DNA of 64,000 nt from Paenibacillus tyrphae (GCF_027925525.1 NZ_BSDJ01000022.1:50366-114365), one strand, 5' to 3'. Numbered from the stretch's first letter, positions 53,268-62,921 are shown. The notes: generated by a model from the sequence alone, not told the origin. A program made the numbers and translations.

Positions 53268-55391
53268 GTGAAAACCAGTATCGTTATAGCAACTTACAAC
53301 AAATTGGAATATACGCAATTGTGTATCGAAAGCATCCGAGAATTCACGTCCCAGCATGAGTACGAAATTATTGTCGTCGATAATCATTCGACAGACGATA
53401 CCGCAGCATGGCTCAGCAGCCAGTCGGATATTACAGTGATATTTAACAAAGAAAATCTGGGCTTTCCTAAAGCTTGCAACCAAGGGATTGAAATTTCGAC
53501 CGGTGACAATATTTTATTGTTGAACAACGATACGATTGTGACCCAAAACTGGTTAACTAACATGTTGGCTTGTCTCTATAGCAGTGAAGAGGTTGGCGCG
53601 GTGGGAACGGTAACAAATCACTGCTCCTATGATCAAAGTATTCAGGTTTCTTATAAATCAATCGAAGAACTGCATCCATTTGCCACCCAATATAATCGAG
53701 CATCGAATCCGAAGCTATGGGAAGAGCGTCTTAGGCTTGTCGGTTATTGCATGTTAATAAAGAAGCAGGTTTTAGATGAGGTAGGTCTGTTGGATGAAAG
53801 ATTTACGCCGGGGAATTTCGAAGATGACGATCTTTCATTACGCATTAAGCTAGCAGGATATAAGCTTTTTTTATGTAGGGATACATTTATCCATCACTTT
53901 GGAAGCGTCTCATTTAGAAATAACATAGAGGCTTATAACCAGCTGCTTAGTGTAAACAAAGACAAATTTTTTAAAAAGTGGGGTTTTAATCCAGAGGCTA
54001 CGATTATTCAAAATGGACTTGTAAAACAGATTAAAGCATTATCAACGGATCCTATTCGAGTGCTTGAAATGGGGAGTGGTTGCGGTGGAACGCTTCTGTA
54101 TGTAAGAAATCATTTCCCTTGCGCAGAAGTTTATGGAATTGAGACTAATCCTTTTGCTGCAAAAGTGGCGACTAAAGTCACGCCTCGGATCTACGGATCT
54201 CTCGAAGATATTTCTCATCAATATACGGACGGATTTTTCGACGTTATTATTGTGGGCAATCTTGGAGGCTTTAGTGATGATACGTTAGATATGGTAAAGC
54301 TTTTCTACAAACTTTTAAATAAAAATGGACAGCTAATAGTGATTGTCCCTCATTTGCTTTATCATCTTTCAATCAAAAAGATTATTGAGGGAACAATCAA
54401 TTCAGATGAATTGAAGTATTGGAAATTATCCGATCTTGAAGAGGTTTTTCATAAGTTAGGTTTTGTAAAACCAGAGATTATTGGCCTCTTAGAAGAGATC
54501 AGACCCGCTGACCAGTTATTTATTCAGCGCTTGGCTGAAATGGCAGGACTCAAGACTACAAAGCCATACGAAATACACAGTTACTTGGTTATGGCATGCA
54601 AAATTAATAAAGAACAGGGCGTTAAGACGTTAATTAACAATCTTTTACTTCAAAACGACATTCAGTCGAGCGTAACTAAGCTTGCAAAAATAGATGCCGA
54701 AGAGATTTTGAACGTTATTGAAGATGCGGGGCACGAACAAAAGGTTGAATTGCTGAACTATATTGCAGTGCAGTTTATCGAGCATCAGAAACCGGATCTT
54801 TCGCTTCCATATTTAAGCAGAGCTTTTGAGCTTGATGCCAGCCATGATCCTACTTTGTTTAATTTGGGATTGGCGATGTATACACAGGGGCATGACCAAC
54901 TTGCTTTGGATTGGCTGAGTTTAATTTCCGTTAGAGATGATAAGCTTGAGCATTGGATAAAGCAAATTGAAGCGGATCTCTATACTAAAACTTATGAGAA
55001 ACATAAATTAAAGTTTTTGCTTCGGAGATTGGAAAATGACGTCGAGGGAGAAGCCAGTTTGGCAGAGCTGCTTCGAATGTTAGGTAATGGAGAAGCACGC
55101 ATCGAACAAATAAATCAAGCAATTGAAAACGATATGGTGGAAAAATCACAACTGTTAACACAGTTAGCGGTAGCTTGTTATGAGCACGATCTACCGGATA
55201 TGGTATTTCCATTCTTTGAAAAAGCACTAGAGTTTGATGCGGATAATCAAGATGCGCTATATTTGCTGGCACGTATTTTGTATGATCTTGGGGAGTTTGA
55301 TAGTGCAAGATTATATCTTAATCGTGTGCGGAACAACGATAGCAGCGTAACAGAACTTATGCAAAAACTAAGTGAGGTAAGCGCCGTATGA
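53268..55391 (+). CDS. GT2 glycosyltransferase-methyltransferase-TPR fusion
   Basis: 707 aa, no export signal. Domains in order: a GT-A family 2 domain (about 1-255) with TSIVIATYNKLEYTQLCIES, VVDNHSTDDT and LLLNNDT in place of DxD, plus the ED loop NFEDDDLSLRIKLAGY as in rhamnosyltransferase-type enzymes; a class I SAM methyltransferase (about 275-440) with IRVLEMGSGCGGTLLYVRNH and FFDVIIVGNLGGF; and a TPR-type tail (about 490-707). GTG 53268 sits behind GGAGGAAAC. The last bases overlap the next gene (ATGA), so the two proteins are made together. A combined sugar transfer and O-methylation of a protein-linked glycan is a reasonable inference. Confidence 0.85.
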   Translation: MKTSIVIATYNKLEYTQLCIESIREFTSQHEYEIIVVDNHSTDDTAAWLSSQSDITVIFNKENLGFPKACNQGIEISTGDNILLLNNDTIVTQNWLTNMLACLYSSEEVGAVGTVTNHCSYDQSIQVSYKSIEELHPFATQYNRASNPKLWEERLRLVGYCMLIKKQVLDEVGLLDERFTPGNFEDDDLSLRIKLAGYKLFLCRDTFIHHFGSVSFRNNIEAYNQLLSVNKDKFFKKWGFNPEATIIQNGLVKQIKALSTDPIRVLEMGSGCGGTLLYVRNHFPCAEVYGIETNPFAAKVATKVTPRIYGSLEDISHQYTDGFFDVIIVGNLGGFSDDTLDMVKLFYKLLNKNGQLIVIVPHLLYHLSIKKIIEGTINSDELKYWKLSDLEEVFHKLGFVKPEIIGLLEEIRPADQLFIQRLAEMAGLKTTKPYEIHSYLVMACKINKEQGVKTLINNLLLQNDIQSSVTKLAKIDAEEILNVIEDAGHEQKVELLNYIAVQFIEHQKPDLSLPYLSRAFELDASHDPTLFNLGLAMYTQGHDQLALDWLSLISVRDDKLEHWIKQIEADLYTKTYEKHKLKFLLRRLENDVEGEASLAELLRMLGNGEARIEQINQAIENDMVEKSQLLTQLAVACYEHDLPDMVFPFFEKALEFDADNQDALYLLARILYDLGEFDSARLYLNRVRNNDSSVTELMQKLSEVSAV

Positions 55392-58300
55392 ACGAAAACA
55401 AAGTATGTTTTATCACTTGCTACAATGACGAGGTGCTCTACCAAGAGTGTTTGAAGTATATACATACTCTAAAGATTCCTGAAGGATTTGAGATTGAAAC
55501 GTTAGGTATCGTCGGGGCTGAAAGCATGGCCGCGGGTTATAACAAGGCTATGCAAAGCTCCGACGCGAAGTATAAAGTGTATTTGCATCAGGATACATTT
55601 ATTGTAAATAAGGATTTTATGTATGATGTTGTAGGGATTTTTAAGGAAAATCCCCAAGTTGGGATTCTTGGAATGGTAGGTGCTGAGTATCTGCCGACAA
55701 ATGGTGTTTGGAAGGATTCCAAACTTAAGTATGGTAAAGTTTATGAAAATGTTATGGGCCATCTAGAAAAAATTGAATTCAATTCCCAGCCAAGCGACTA
55801 TAAGAGTGTTATAGCTTTAGATGGTTTACTGCTAATAACACAGTACGATTTGGCATGGAAAGAAGACTTATTTAGTGGATGGCATTTATGCGATTTGTCG
55901 CAATGTCTTGAGTTTTCACAGGCAGGGTTCGAAGTTGGCGTGGTGAATCAAGAACAACCTTGGTGCATTCACGATGGCGGCAGTTATGATGTTGGAAGCG
56001 AATTTGATATTTATCGTGACGTTTTCCTTAATCAATATTCATCTAATGTGCTGCCCAAAGTGAGTGTACTTATTCCTACATATAATCGTCCGCAGTATTT
56101 TGAGCAGGCGCTTACTAGCGTGTTACAACAAACTTACAAAAACATTGAAATTATAGTATCCGATGATAGCACGAATGACGATACGTTAAAATTATTGGAG
56201 CCTTACTTAAAAGAGCACAGTCATATCCATTACTACAAAAACGAGAAGAACCTAGGTCAATTTGAAAATGATTTGAAGTGCATGGAACTGGCTTCCGGAG
56301 AATACATAAACTTTTTGATGGATGATGATCTTTTTCATCCAGAGAAGATTGAAAAAATGATGCATTACTTTATCCACGATCGGAACCAAGAGATTTCGCT
56401 CGTTACATCCCATCGTCAATTAATTGATGCTGATGGTAATGAAACACCTGATTGGTCTGTAACAAAGCGGCTGTTTGAGGAAGATAAAATTATTGATGGC
56501 ATAGCATTTGGTGAGTTTGCCCTTACTAGAAATTTTAATTGCATAGGAGAGCCCACTACGCCACTTTTCAGGAAAAAACTCCTTGTAGAACCTTTCGGAT
56601 TTTTTAATGGTCGGGCTTATGGATGTAACGTGGATATGGCAACTTGGATTCAATTGCTTTCAAGAGGCAAAATTGTATATATGTCCGAAACATTGAGTTA
56701 TTTCAGAATACATGAAAGCCAGCAACTGCATACGACTCAGAAAGTATTGGAAGGTGCTGTGGATTACGCTCATATCATTTTAAATAGTGTAGATTACGGT
56801 TACTTTAGGGATGGATCTCTGCATGTAAAAGCTATTCGAAATTGTATAGCTTATCTCGATAAAGTGCTTGGTTCTGTACAAAAATTAGCTTCGAATGAAG
56901 ATTATTTTGAAGAGATTGTTCGCTATAAGGGAATGTTGATCGATAAATTGAACGGCTTGGGAGCCTCAATTAATATTGAGGAACCGCTAGTGAGTGTGTT
57001 AATACCTGCTTACAATAGGCCGCGCTATTTAGAACTAGCATTACAAAGCGTACTTAATCAAACCTATAAGAATATCGAGATCATTGTTTGTGACGATAGC
57101 ACGAACGATGGGGTTGAGCAAATGATTCAGCCTTATCTAAAAAATAATACTAATTTGCATTACTACCGTAATGAACGTCAGTTAAATTATGAGAATCTAC
57201 ATAAATTGTTCAGACTAGCAAAAGGAAAGTATATTAGTTACCTTTGTGATGATGATTTGTATCATAAAAATAAATTAGAGAAAATGGTTAGAATTTTAGA
57301 ACACAATAAAAGCGTAACATTAGTAACATCATATAGACAGCTAATTGACCTAGATGGCAACGTTTTGGGAGACCTCCCGAGTACTAAAAGGTTGTTCCAA
57401 GAAACAACTATCGTAGATGGAAAAGCGATAGGGAATTACATGTTAACTAATATTATTAATGTAATAGGTGAGCCAAGTACACCTATCTTTAGAAAACAAG
57501 ATTTATTGGAAAACTTCGGATGTTTCCATGGATTTGATTACAATAGAAGTATAAACGACTTAGCCTCATGGATTTCACTACTTTCCAAAGGGAATTTAGC
57601 CTATATTACTGAACCACTGAGTTACTTTAGACAACATCCAGGCCAAAATCAAGTCCAAATGCACATCCGTATTCCGACTATAAGAGAATGGTTTCAACTA
57701 ATAGTAGATTCCAGAAAAAGTGGGTTTCTTAACATTCAGAAAGATTTTAAAAAATCTTTAGCGAATTACAGTGTTATAGCTCTTCAGATTATTCAGGAGG
57801 CACTTAGCGCCGGATATGAAAATCAATTACAAGAAGAGCAAGCATTTCATTACATCAAGAAAACTATAAATTACTTAGAAGACCAAAAAGACGACAAGTA
57901 TTCTTGTCCATACTGTAATCATAGTTTTAATAAGTTTATTCCATGGGATGATAAATACGATTTTCCCAGGTATACATTTGAGATGAATAATAAGTTCACA
58001 GCGATTTGCCCTGGATGTTTGGCATTAGACAGGGAGAGACTTTATAAACTTTATATTGAGAAAGAGACTAATTTATTATCCAAGGAAAATAAGATCTTAC
58101 ACGTTGCGCCTGAGAAAAATATGAGAAATTGGCTTAAAAGTTTCTCAAATCTTAGTTATAAATGTGGTGATCTTTATCCTAATGATCATGAAACAGAAAA
58201 ATTAGATGTGACTGATATTCATTATGCCAATGAGAGTTTTGATGTAATTTTTTGTAGTCATGTTCTTGAGCATGTTCCGGATGATAGACGAGCAATGAGA

Positions 58301-58588
58301 GAATTCTATAGAGTGCTGAAAAAAGGAGGATGGGGAATTTTACAAGTACCTTTAGCAACAAGTATTGATTGTACGTTTGAGGATTTTTCAATAACTACCG
58401 AGTCTGGGCGTCTTGAAACATTCGGGCAAGAAGATCATGTAAGAATATACGCAAAGGATTATGTGAATAGATTAGAGGAAGCCGGCTTTAGAGTGCTTCA
58501 ATATAATTTTTCTGAGCAATATGGTGCAGAGGAAGCTGAAAAATATGGATTATCGCCGAGTGATGTATTATATGTAGTATTTAAGTAA
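55388..58588 (+). CDS. Multi-domain glycosyltransferase-methyltransferase (three GT-A-like domains)
   Basis: 1066 aa, no signal peptide. Domain 1 (about 1-215) resembles the Glyco_tranf_2_5 type (VCFITCYNDEVLYQECLKYI, VYLHQDTFIVN). Domain 2 (about 220-520) and domain 3 (about 535-800) are tandem GT2 units clearly copied from one another: KVSVLIPTYNRPQYFEQALT against LVSVLIPAYNRPRYLELALQ, DDSTNDDT against DDSTNDGV, and DDDLFH against DDDLYH. A small zinc-ribbon follows (CPYC and CPGC near 845-890), then a class I methyltransferase (about 895-1066) with FDVIFCSHVLEHVPDDRRAM. It could add several sugars and methylate the chain in one polypeptide. Acceptor unknown; flagellin glycan or surface polysaccharide are candidates. 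Confidence 0.87.
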   Translation: MNENKVCFITCYNDEVLYQECLKYIHTLKIPEGFEIETLGIVGAESMAAGYNKAMQSSDAKYKVYLHQDTFIVNKDFMYDVVGIFKENPQVGILGMVGAEYLPTNGVWKDSKLKYGKVYENVMGHLEKIEFNSQPSDYKSVIALDGLLLITQYDLAWKEDLFSGWHLCDLSQCLEFSQAGFEVGVVNQEQPWCIHDGGSYDVGSEFDIYRDVFLNQYSSNVLPKVSVLIPTYNRPQYFEQALTSVLQQTYKNIEIIVSDDSTNDDTLKLLEPYLKEHSHIHYYKNEKNLGQFENDLKCMELASGEYINFLMDDDLFHPEKIEKMMHYFIHDRNQEISLVTSHRQLIDADGNETPDWSVTKRLFEEDKIIDGIAFGEFALTRNFNCIGEPTTPLFRKKLLVEPFGFFNGRAYGCNVDMATWIQLLSRGKIVYMSETLSYFRIHESQQLHTTQKVLEGAVDYAHIILNSVDYGYFRDGSLHVKAIRNCIAYLDKVLGSVQKLASNEDYFEEIVRYKGMLIDKLNGLGASINIEEPLVSVLIPAYNRPRYLELALQSVLNQTYKNIEIIVCDDSTNDGVEQMIQPYLKNNTNLHYYRNERQLNYENLHKLFRLAKGKYISYLCDDDLYHKNKLEKMVRILEHNKSVTLVTSYRQLIDLDGNVLGDLPSTKRLFQETTIVDGKAIGNYMLTNIINVIGEPSTPIFRKQDLLENFGCFHGFDYNRSINDLASWISLLSKGNLAYITEPLSYFRQHPGQNQVQMHIRIPTIREWFQLIVDSRKSGFLNIQKDFKKSLANYSVIALQIIQEALSAGYENQLQEEQAFHYIKKTINYLEDQKDDKYSCPYCNHSFNKFIPWDDKYDFPRYTFEMNNKFTAICPGCLALDRERLYKLYIEKETNLLSKENKILHVAPEKNMRNWLKSFSNLSYKCGDLYPNDHETEKLDVTDIHYANESFDVIFCSHVLEHVPDDRRAMREFYRVLKKGGWGILQVPLATSIDCTFEDFSITTESGRLETFGQEDHVRIYAKDYVNRLEEAGFRVLQYNFSEQYGAEEAEKYGLSPSDVLYVVFK

Positions 58589-58626
58589 AGTAGTATGATT
58601 TGATTAAATTACAAGGGAGATAGTTC

Positions 58627-58665
58627 AAAAAGGGACCTGGCCTGTTGGCTAGGTCCCTTTTTTTT
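58627..58665. terminator. Bidirectional terminator
   Basis: AAAAAGGGACCTGGCC pairs with GGCTAGGTCCCTTTTT (one mismatch) around TGTT, with T runs on both strands. It separates the plus-strand glycosyltransferase genes from the convergent minus-strand operon. Confidence 0.92.
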
Positions 58666-58699
58666 ATAAATCCTTTCTCAATGACGGTCCAATCCCATT

Positions 58700-59797
58700 T
58701 TAATCCGCCAAGACTATATTACATACCCTATCAACATCTTGCTGTGTAAGCTCTCCGTATAAGGGTAAAGTGAGAACCCTTTCAGAAATATATTTTGCTA
58801 CAGGTATATAATTTGAATTATATCTTCCACTATAACATTCATAATTATTTGTAAGCGGGTAGAAATATTTTCGAGCTATTATGTTTTCTTTTGCGAGTGC
58901 AGCGTGCACCTCATCACGAGTTTTTCCAAATTGTTTCTCGTTGAATACAACAGGGAAATAGGCATAATTTTGGGATACACCCTTTTGTTCTTGCAATAAT
59001 GTTAAACCTTTAACCCCCATGAATCGCTCTTTGTATCGTTCCACAACCAATTTCCTATTATTAATATCTTCATTAACGTGGCGAATATTGCAAATACCCA
59101 TAGCAGCACAGAATTCATTCATTTTGCCATTACCACCGGCGAAAATTACACTTTCAGGAGATGCAATCCCAAAATTTTTAATTTGGTAAAGTCTATTTTT
59201 ATACTTTTCATCTGAAAAAGTTAGTGCCCCACCCTCGATTGAGTTAAACACTTTGGTTGCGTGAAAACTAAACATAGAAATATCTCCAAAACTTCCGATT
59301 CCTTGGCCATTCAAGGCAACTCCAAATGCATGAGCTGCATCATAAATAACCTTTAAGTTATACTTTTTTGCAAGTTTATCTATCTCATGGACGTTACAAA
59401 TATTTCCATAAACATGAACCGGAATAATTGCAGATGTTTTATCAGTTATAAGGGATTCAATTCGCTCGACATCTATGGTATAGTCACTTGGTGAAATGTC
59501 ACAAAACACAGGCGTTAACCCGTGCCTTGTGATAGCATGTGTTGTTGAAGCAAAGGTAAAAGGTGTTGTGATTACTTCGCCGGTTAGATTAAGTGCTTCT
59601 ATTGCCATTTCGAGTGCAATGTGGCCATTGGTAAAAAGTGAAACGAATGGAACACCAAGGTAGGTTTCAAGTTCTTTTTCAAGCTGATTATGTTTTTCTC
59701 CCATGTTTGTAAGCCATTTTGTTTCCCATATAGATCTTATCTCATCTATATATTCCTCAAAAGGCGGTAATGAGGATCTAGTTACATTGATTAGCAT
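58700..59797 (-). CDS. DegT/DnrJ/EryC1/StrS family sugar aminotransferase
   Basis: 365-aa PLP enzyme that aminates nucleotide-linked keto sugars. The PLP Lys is in SMFSFHATKVFNSIEGGAL; other marks are the TNGHIALEMAIEAL loop, VITTPFTFASTTHAI, the PVHVYGNICNVHEI turn and IYDAAHAFG with the cofactor Asp. The N-terminal pattern with KWLTNMGEKHNQLEKELETY is closest in my recollection to VioA/ArnB-like enzymes that make 4-amino-4,6-dideoxyhexoses, but the exact sugar cannot be told. ATG 59797 has GAGGTG upstream. Last gene of a six-gene minus-strand operon that also encodes an acyltransferase and a methyltransferase. Confidence 0.9.
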   Translation of the reverse strand: MLINVTRSSLPPFEEYIDEIRSIWETKWLTNMGEKHNQLEKELETYLGVPFVSLFTNGHIALEMAIEALNLTGEVITTPFTFASTTHAITRHGLTPVFCDISPSDYTIDVERIESLITDKTSAIIPVHVYGNICNVHEIDKLAKKYNLKVIYDAAHAFGVALNGQGIGSFGDISMFSFHATKVFNSIEGGALTFSDEKYKNRLYQIKNFGIASPESVIFAGGNGKMNEFCAAMGICNIRHVNEDINNRKLVVERYKERFMGVKGLTLLQEQKGVSQNYAYFPVVFNEKQFGKTRDEVHAALAKENIIARKYFYPLTNNYECYSGRYNSNYIPVAKYISERVLTLPLYGELTQQDVDRVCNIVLAD

Positions 59798-59823
59798 ATA
59801 AAACACCTCATTAAATATATTTA

Positions 59824-60564
59824 CTAATTACCGCCTTTTTCACATACAAAAAATATGCTTGCGCATAAATCGGGATATTGCTGTCCTAATTCATAACAAC
59901 CATCTAAGTATTCTTTTGAAACAATATCTGTGTTAAGGATCTTATCCCACTGGAAGTTAGCAAGTGCTTTGAAAAATATTCCTGACCGATGAATGATTTT
60001 GAGTCCTGACAGTTTAATATCTCTTTCTAGTGTATCTAGCGAGTACGTTATTCTGTGACCATGGGCCGCTTCTGCATCAGTAACCGCACTATTATGACTA
60101 ATAAGTCCCATTTTTACGGCTATTTGTCTTGATGGAGCATTGGCATTGGGACAAACGATAAAGAACCGGCCTTTGTCAGATAACCATTCGTTATTTACTT
60201 TCTTTAGTAATGAAACAGGATCATCGATATGCTCTAACACATGAGTTAAAACTATATTATCGTATTTAGTAGGTAATAGCGTTTCTTCAAAAAGTGAGTT
60301 TACAAACTTCACTTCGTCACCCAATAGCGATTTTGCATAATTACAAGCCTCATCCGAGGCTTCAACACATGTAATGTCGTCAAAAAACTCTAAAAACCTT
60401 TGTGTAAAATTACCTTTATAGCTACCAAGTTCTAAAAGATTCCCTACTATGAAAAACGGTAAAAAAGATTTTAACATATACGGATGCATAATATCCAAAT
60501 CAAAGTTATATGCGTATTTGCGTACTGAATTATCTTCAAGTTCCTGGTTGTAGTTTCGTTTCAC
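59824..60564 (-). CDS. Class I SAM-dependent methyltransferase
   Basis: 246 aa, cytoplasmic. SAM-binding motif NLLELGSYKGNFTQRF (about residues 37-52), acidic residue in ITCVEASDEA, and the motif DNIVLTHVLEHIDDP; the C-terminal part has the PNANAPSRQIAVKMGLI and HGHRITYSLDTLE segments seen in methyltransferases of sugar biosynthesis clusters. It lies between a sugar aminotransferase and two glycosidase-like genes, so O- or N-methylation of a sugar is the likely job; the position methylated is unknown. Confidence 0.87.
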   Translation of the reverse strand: MKRNYNQELEDNSVRKYAYNFDLDIMHPYMLKSFLPFFIVGNLLELGSYKGNFTQRFLEFFDDITCVEASDEACNYAKSLLGDEVKFVNSLFEETLLPTKYDNIVLTHVLEHIDDPVSLLKKVNNEWLSDKGRFFIVCPNANAPSRQIAVKMGLISHNSAVTDAEAAHGHRITYSLDTLERDIKLSGLKIIHRSGIFFKALANFQWDKILNTDIVSKEYLDGCYELGQQYPDLCASIFFVCEKGGN

Positions 60565-60567
60565 TTT

Positions 60568-61503
60568 TTATTCCTCCTTTAACTGTGCCAAACCAAAACC
60601 ATACTTCCCAAACTCGTTTCCATTATATAGAATATAAATTTTATTATCAGAACTGAACACATTTGGATAACACATCATATCAGAATCCCAGCTATTTTCA
60701 GTAACATCGATTCCTGCTAGCGCATCATTCCTGATCCAATTGATTAAATCACTTGAGTACGCATAGCCAATTCTATAGGCTCTGTTCCTGTTTTCTCGAA
60801 AATCGGAAGATTGTCTGTAACAAAAAAACATATGGTACTTATCTTCGAAATGAATGACTGTAGGGAGCGCTTGGCTTTCATCAGGAAACTTGTCGCTTAT
60901 AATCTGTTTATTATCTTTAATCCAATCGATGCCATCTTTCGAGATTGCGTGTCCAATTTTATAAACTCGATCAGGTTGTAAGTTACCATCAAAAATCTTC
61001 CAACTCACTCCGTATATATACCACATGTGAAATATATTGTTAATAATCTTAACAAAAGGATCACCCACTAGGAATGGTTCATACAAAGATGAGGTTAATA
61101 CGGGACCATCACCTAGTTTTTGAAATGTTATTCCATCGTCATTTGATACTGCTAAACCAATACCTGTATCAGTGGAAACGGAAACCTTCCTATTCCAACC
61201 AGAGGTATAGGCATATATTTTGTTTTCATACCTTACAACATTCATAGGAAAAATACCATGTTCGTCAAAACAACCTAACTTCCCAAGTGGAATAACTGTA
61301 TGCGTGGAGACATCAAGTACTTTCTTAAAATTCTTATCAAAATCAACAAAAGCAATATTGCTCAAATATTTCTGTTTATCTTTTTGTCTGGTCGAGAAAT
61401 ATATACGAATAAATTGATCGAAAACCAATGCCTGTGGTGATTGTGCAAATAGTAACCCGTAATCCGATGGATCAAATATTTTACCTTTCTTTTCCCAAAT
61501 CAT
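60568..61503 (-). CDS. Five-bladed beta-propeller glycosidase-like protein (copy 1)
   Basis: 311 aa without signal peptide. Repeated beta-strand units typical of the GH43/GH32/GH130 propeller superfamily: IRIYFSTRQKD, IGLAVSNDDGITFQKLGDGP, FHMWYIYGVSWK, KIGHAISKDGIDWIKDN, YHMFFCYRQSSDFRENRNR, and IGYAYSSDLINWIRND. The WDSDMMCYPNVF segment near the end is shared with copy 2. Cytoplasmic location is odd for a glycan hydrolase; a GH130-like phosphorylase, a glycosyl-transfer role or binding of an oligosaccharide intermediate are possible. Its ATG follows the stop of copy 2 directly (TAAATG), so translation is coupled. Confidence 0.75.
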   Translation of the reverse strand: MIWEKKGKIFDPSDYGLLFAQSPQALVFDQFIRIYFSTRQKDKQKYLSNIAFVDFDKNFKKVLDVSTHTVIPLGKLGCFDEHGIFPMNVVRYENKIYAYTSGWNRKVSVSTDTGIGLAVSNDDGITFQKLGDGPVLTSSLYEPFLVGDPFVKIINNIFHMWYIYGVSWKIFDGNLQPDRVYKIGHAISKDGIDWIKDNKQIISDKFPDESQALPTVIHFEDKYHMFFCYRQSSDFRENRNRAYRIGYAYSSDLINWIRNDALAGIDVTENSWDSDMMCYPNVFSSDNKIYILYNGNEFGKYGFGLAQLKEE

Positions 61504-62472
61504 TTACACTAAGTCCCCTTCCAACTCAGCTAGCCCGAATCCATATTTACCAACTTCGTTTCCAAGATACAGCATATGTATTTTACCATCCAATTCAAAT
61601 ACGTTTGGATACGCAACCATTTCAGAGTCCCAGCCATCGTTAGATACATCTATTCCTACCTTGTCATCATCCCTTGTCCAATTTATTAAATCATTAGAAT
61701 AGGCGTAACCTATACGATAGCTTTTTTCCTTATTTCTTCTAAAATCAATTGCTTGTCTATAACAAAAAAACATATGATATTTGCCATTACGAAAAATAAT
61801 ATCCGGACAGGCTTGAGCTTCATTTTCCCCCAATTTATTAGAAATAATATCTTTATTAACTTTATTCCAATGCAAACAATCCGTTGATGTTGCCATTCTA
61901 ATTTTATAAATAATTTCTGCTTTTTCACCATCTAGAATCCACTTACGTCCAGCTATATATGATAAATACCAAACATCATTAAACTTTCTAATTTTTGGGG
62001 AGGCAACAACAAAAGGCTCATTTAACGAATAAGATAGTATTGGTCCCTGGCCAATTTTTTCGAAGGAGCTCCCACCATTTGTGCTTTTTGCAAAACCAAT
62101 TGCAACATTAAATGGTACTGACTCACACCTTGTCCAACCTCCATAGAAGGCTAATATGTCATCCCCTTCTCTAATAGCAGTGACTGGATAGGTGCCAAAC
62201 TCGTCGAAAGTTCCGATATTACCTAGCTCTAGGCAAGGAATTTCGGCTACGTTAATAACGTCCAGCAAGTTTTTCCTATTTAAATCAACAAAAGCACTGT
62301 AACTTACATATTGTCTATTTTCATCAGGTTTTGGTCTGCAGCTGAAGTAAACCCTAATAAAATTATCGAAATTTACTACGTTAGGTGCTTGTGCGAATTG
62401 ATCCATCCACAACGGTCTGTTTTTAATAGTTGCGGGATCAAAAACAATCCCCTTTTTAATCCACTTAAACAT
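61504..62472 (-). CDS. Five-bladed beta-propeller glycosidase-like protein (copy 2)
   Basis: 322 aa, clearly a paralogue of the next gene: IRVYFSCRPKPDENR, IGFAKSTNGGSSFEKIGQGP, WYLSYIAGRKWILDG, KIRMATSTDCLHWNKVNKD, YHMFFCYRQAIDFRRNKEK, IGYAYSNDLINWTRDD and WDSEMVAYPNVF. The conserved Asp/Glu-bearing turns are kept in both copies (FDEFG against FDEHG; FFCYRQ in both), which suggests a shared active or binding site. No signal peptide. Two diverged copies side by side may act on two related linkages. Confidence 0.75.
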   Translation of the reverse strand: MFKWIKKGIVFDPATIKNRPLWMDQFAQAPNVVNFDNFIRVYFSCRPKPDENRQYVSYSAFVDLNRKNLLDVINVAEIPCLELGNIGTFDEFGTYPVTAIREGDDILAFYGGWTRCESVPFNVAIGFAKSTNGGSSFEKIGQGPILSYSLNEPFVVASPKIRKFNDVWYLSYIAGRKWILDGEKAEIIYKIRMATSTDCLHWNKVNKDIISNKLGENEAQACPDIIFRNGKYHMFFCYRQAIDFRRNKEKSYRIGYAYSNDLINWTRDDDKVGIDVSNDGWDSEMVAYPNVFELDGKIHMLYLGNEVGKYGFGLAELEGDLV

Positions 62473-62474
62473 GC

Positions 62475-62921
62475 TTATGTTAGCTCCTTTATCATATAAT
62501 AGGAATCTAAAGATGCTCTGCTAACTATTGTGAAGCCATGTTTTTCATAATAAGCTATTGCTTTAGAATTTACCTTATCAACTTCGAGTTTTATTTTTGT
62601 CATACCATATCCTTTAGAAAGTAGACAGCTTAATTGCAATAATAAACTTCCAATCCCCATGTTTTGATATTCGACTGATACTGCAATGTGACTTAGATAC
62701 GCTACTTTGCTGACTAGATCATTTGCATAAAATATGACTACCCCAGAGATTGCGTTACTATCTTTCGTTACAAAAACACAAGCATGGTCAGCAAGTTTAG
62801 ATGCATATGTAACTAGATTTCCGACCCGACTTTCAATTGAACGCGGAAAATAATCATTAAAATAACTTAATACATGCACAATTTCAGTTTCAGATGTAAT
62901 CGGAGTTGGATTAAATGACAC
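62475..62921 (-). CDS. GNAT family N-acyltransferase
   Basis: 148 aa. The acetyl-CoA-binding motif is YQNMGIGSLLLQLSC, preceded by the beta strand AYLSHIAVSVEY, with the C-terminal KIKLEVDKVNSKAIAYYEKH that closes GNAT folds. GTG start at 62921 behind GAGGTGAT, overlapping the WbqC stop codon (TAGTG). In an operon with a sugar aminotransferase the likely role is N-acylation of an amino sugar; other GNAT substrates cannot be excluded. Confidence 0.87.
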   Translation of the reverse strand: MSFNPTPITSETEIVHVLSYFNDYFPRSIESRVGNLVTYASKLADHACVFVTKDSNAISGVVIFYANDLVSKVAYLSHIAVSVEYQNMGIGSLLLQLSCLLSKGYGMTKIKLEVDKVNSKAIAYYEKHGFTIVSRASLDSYYMIKELT

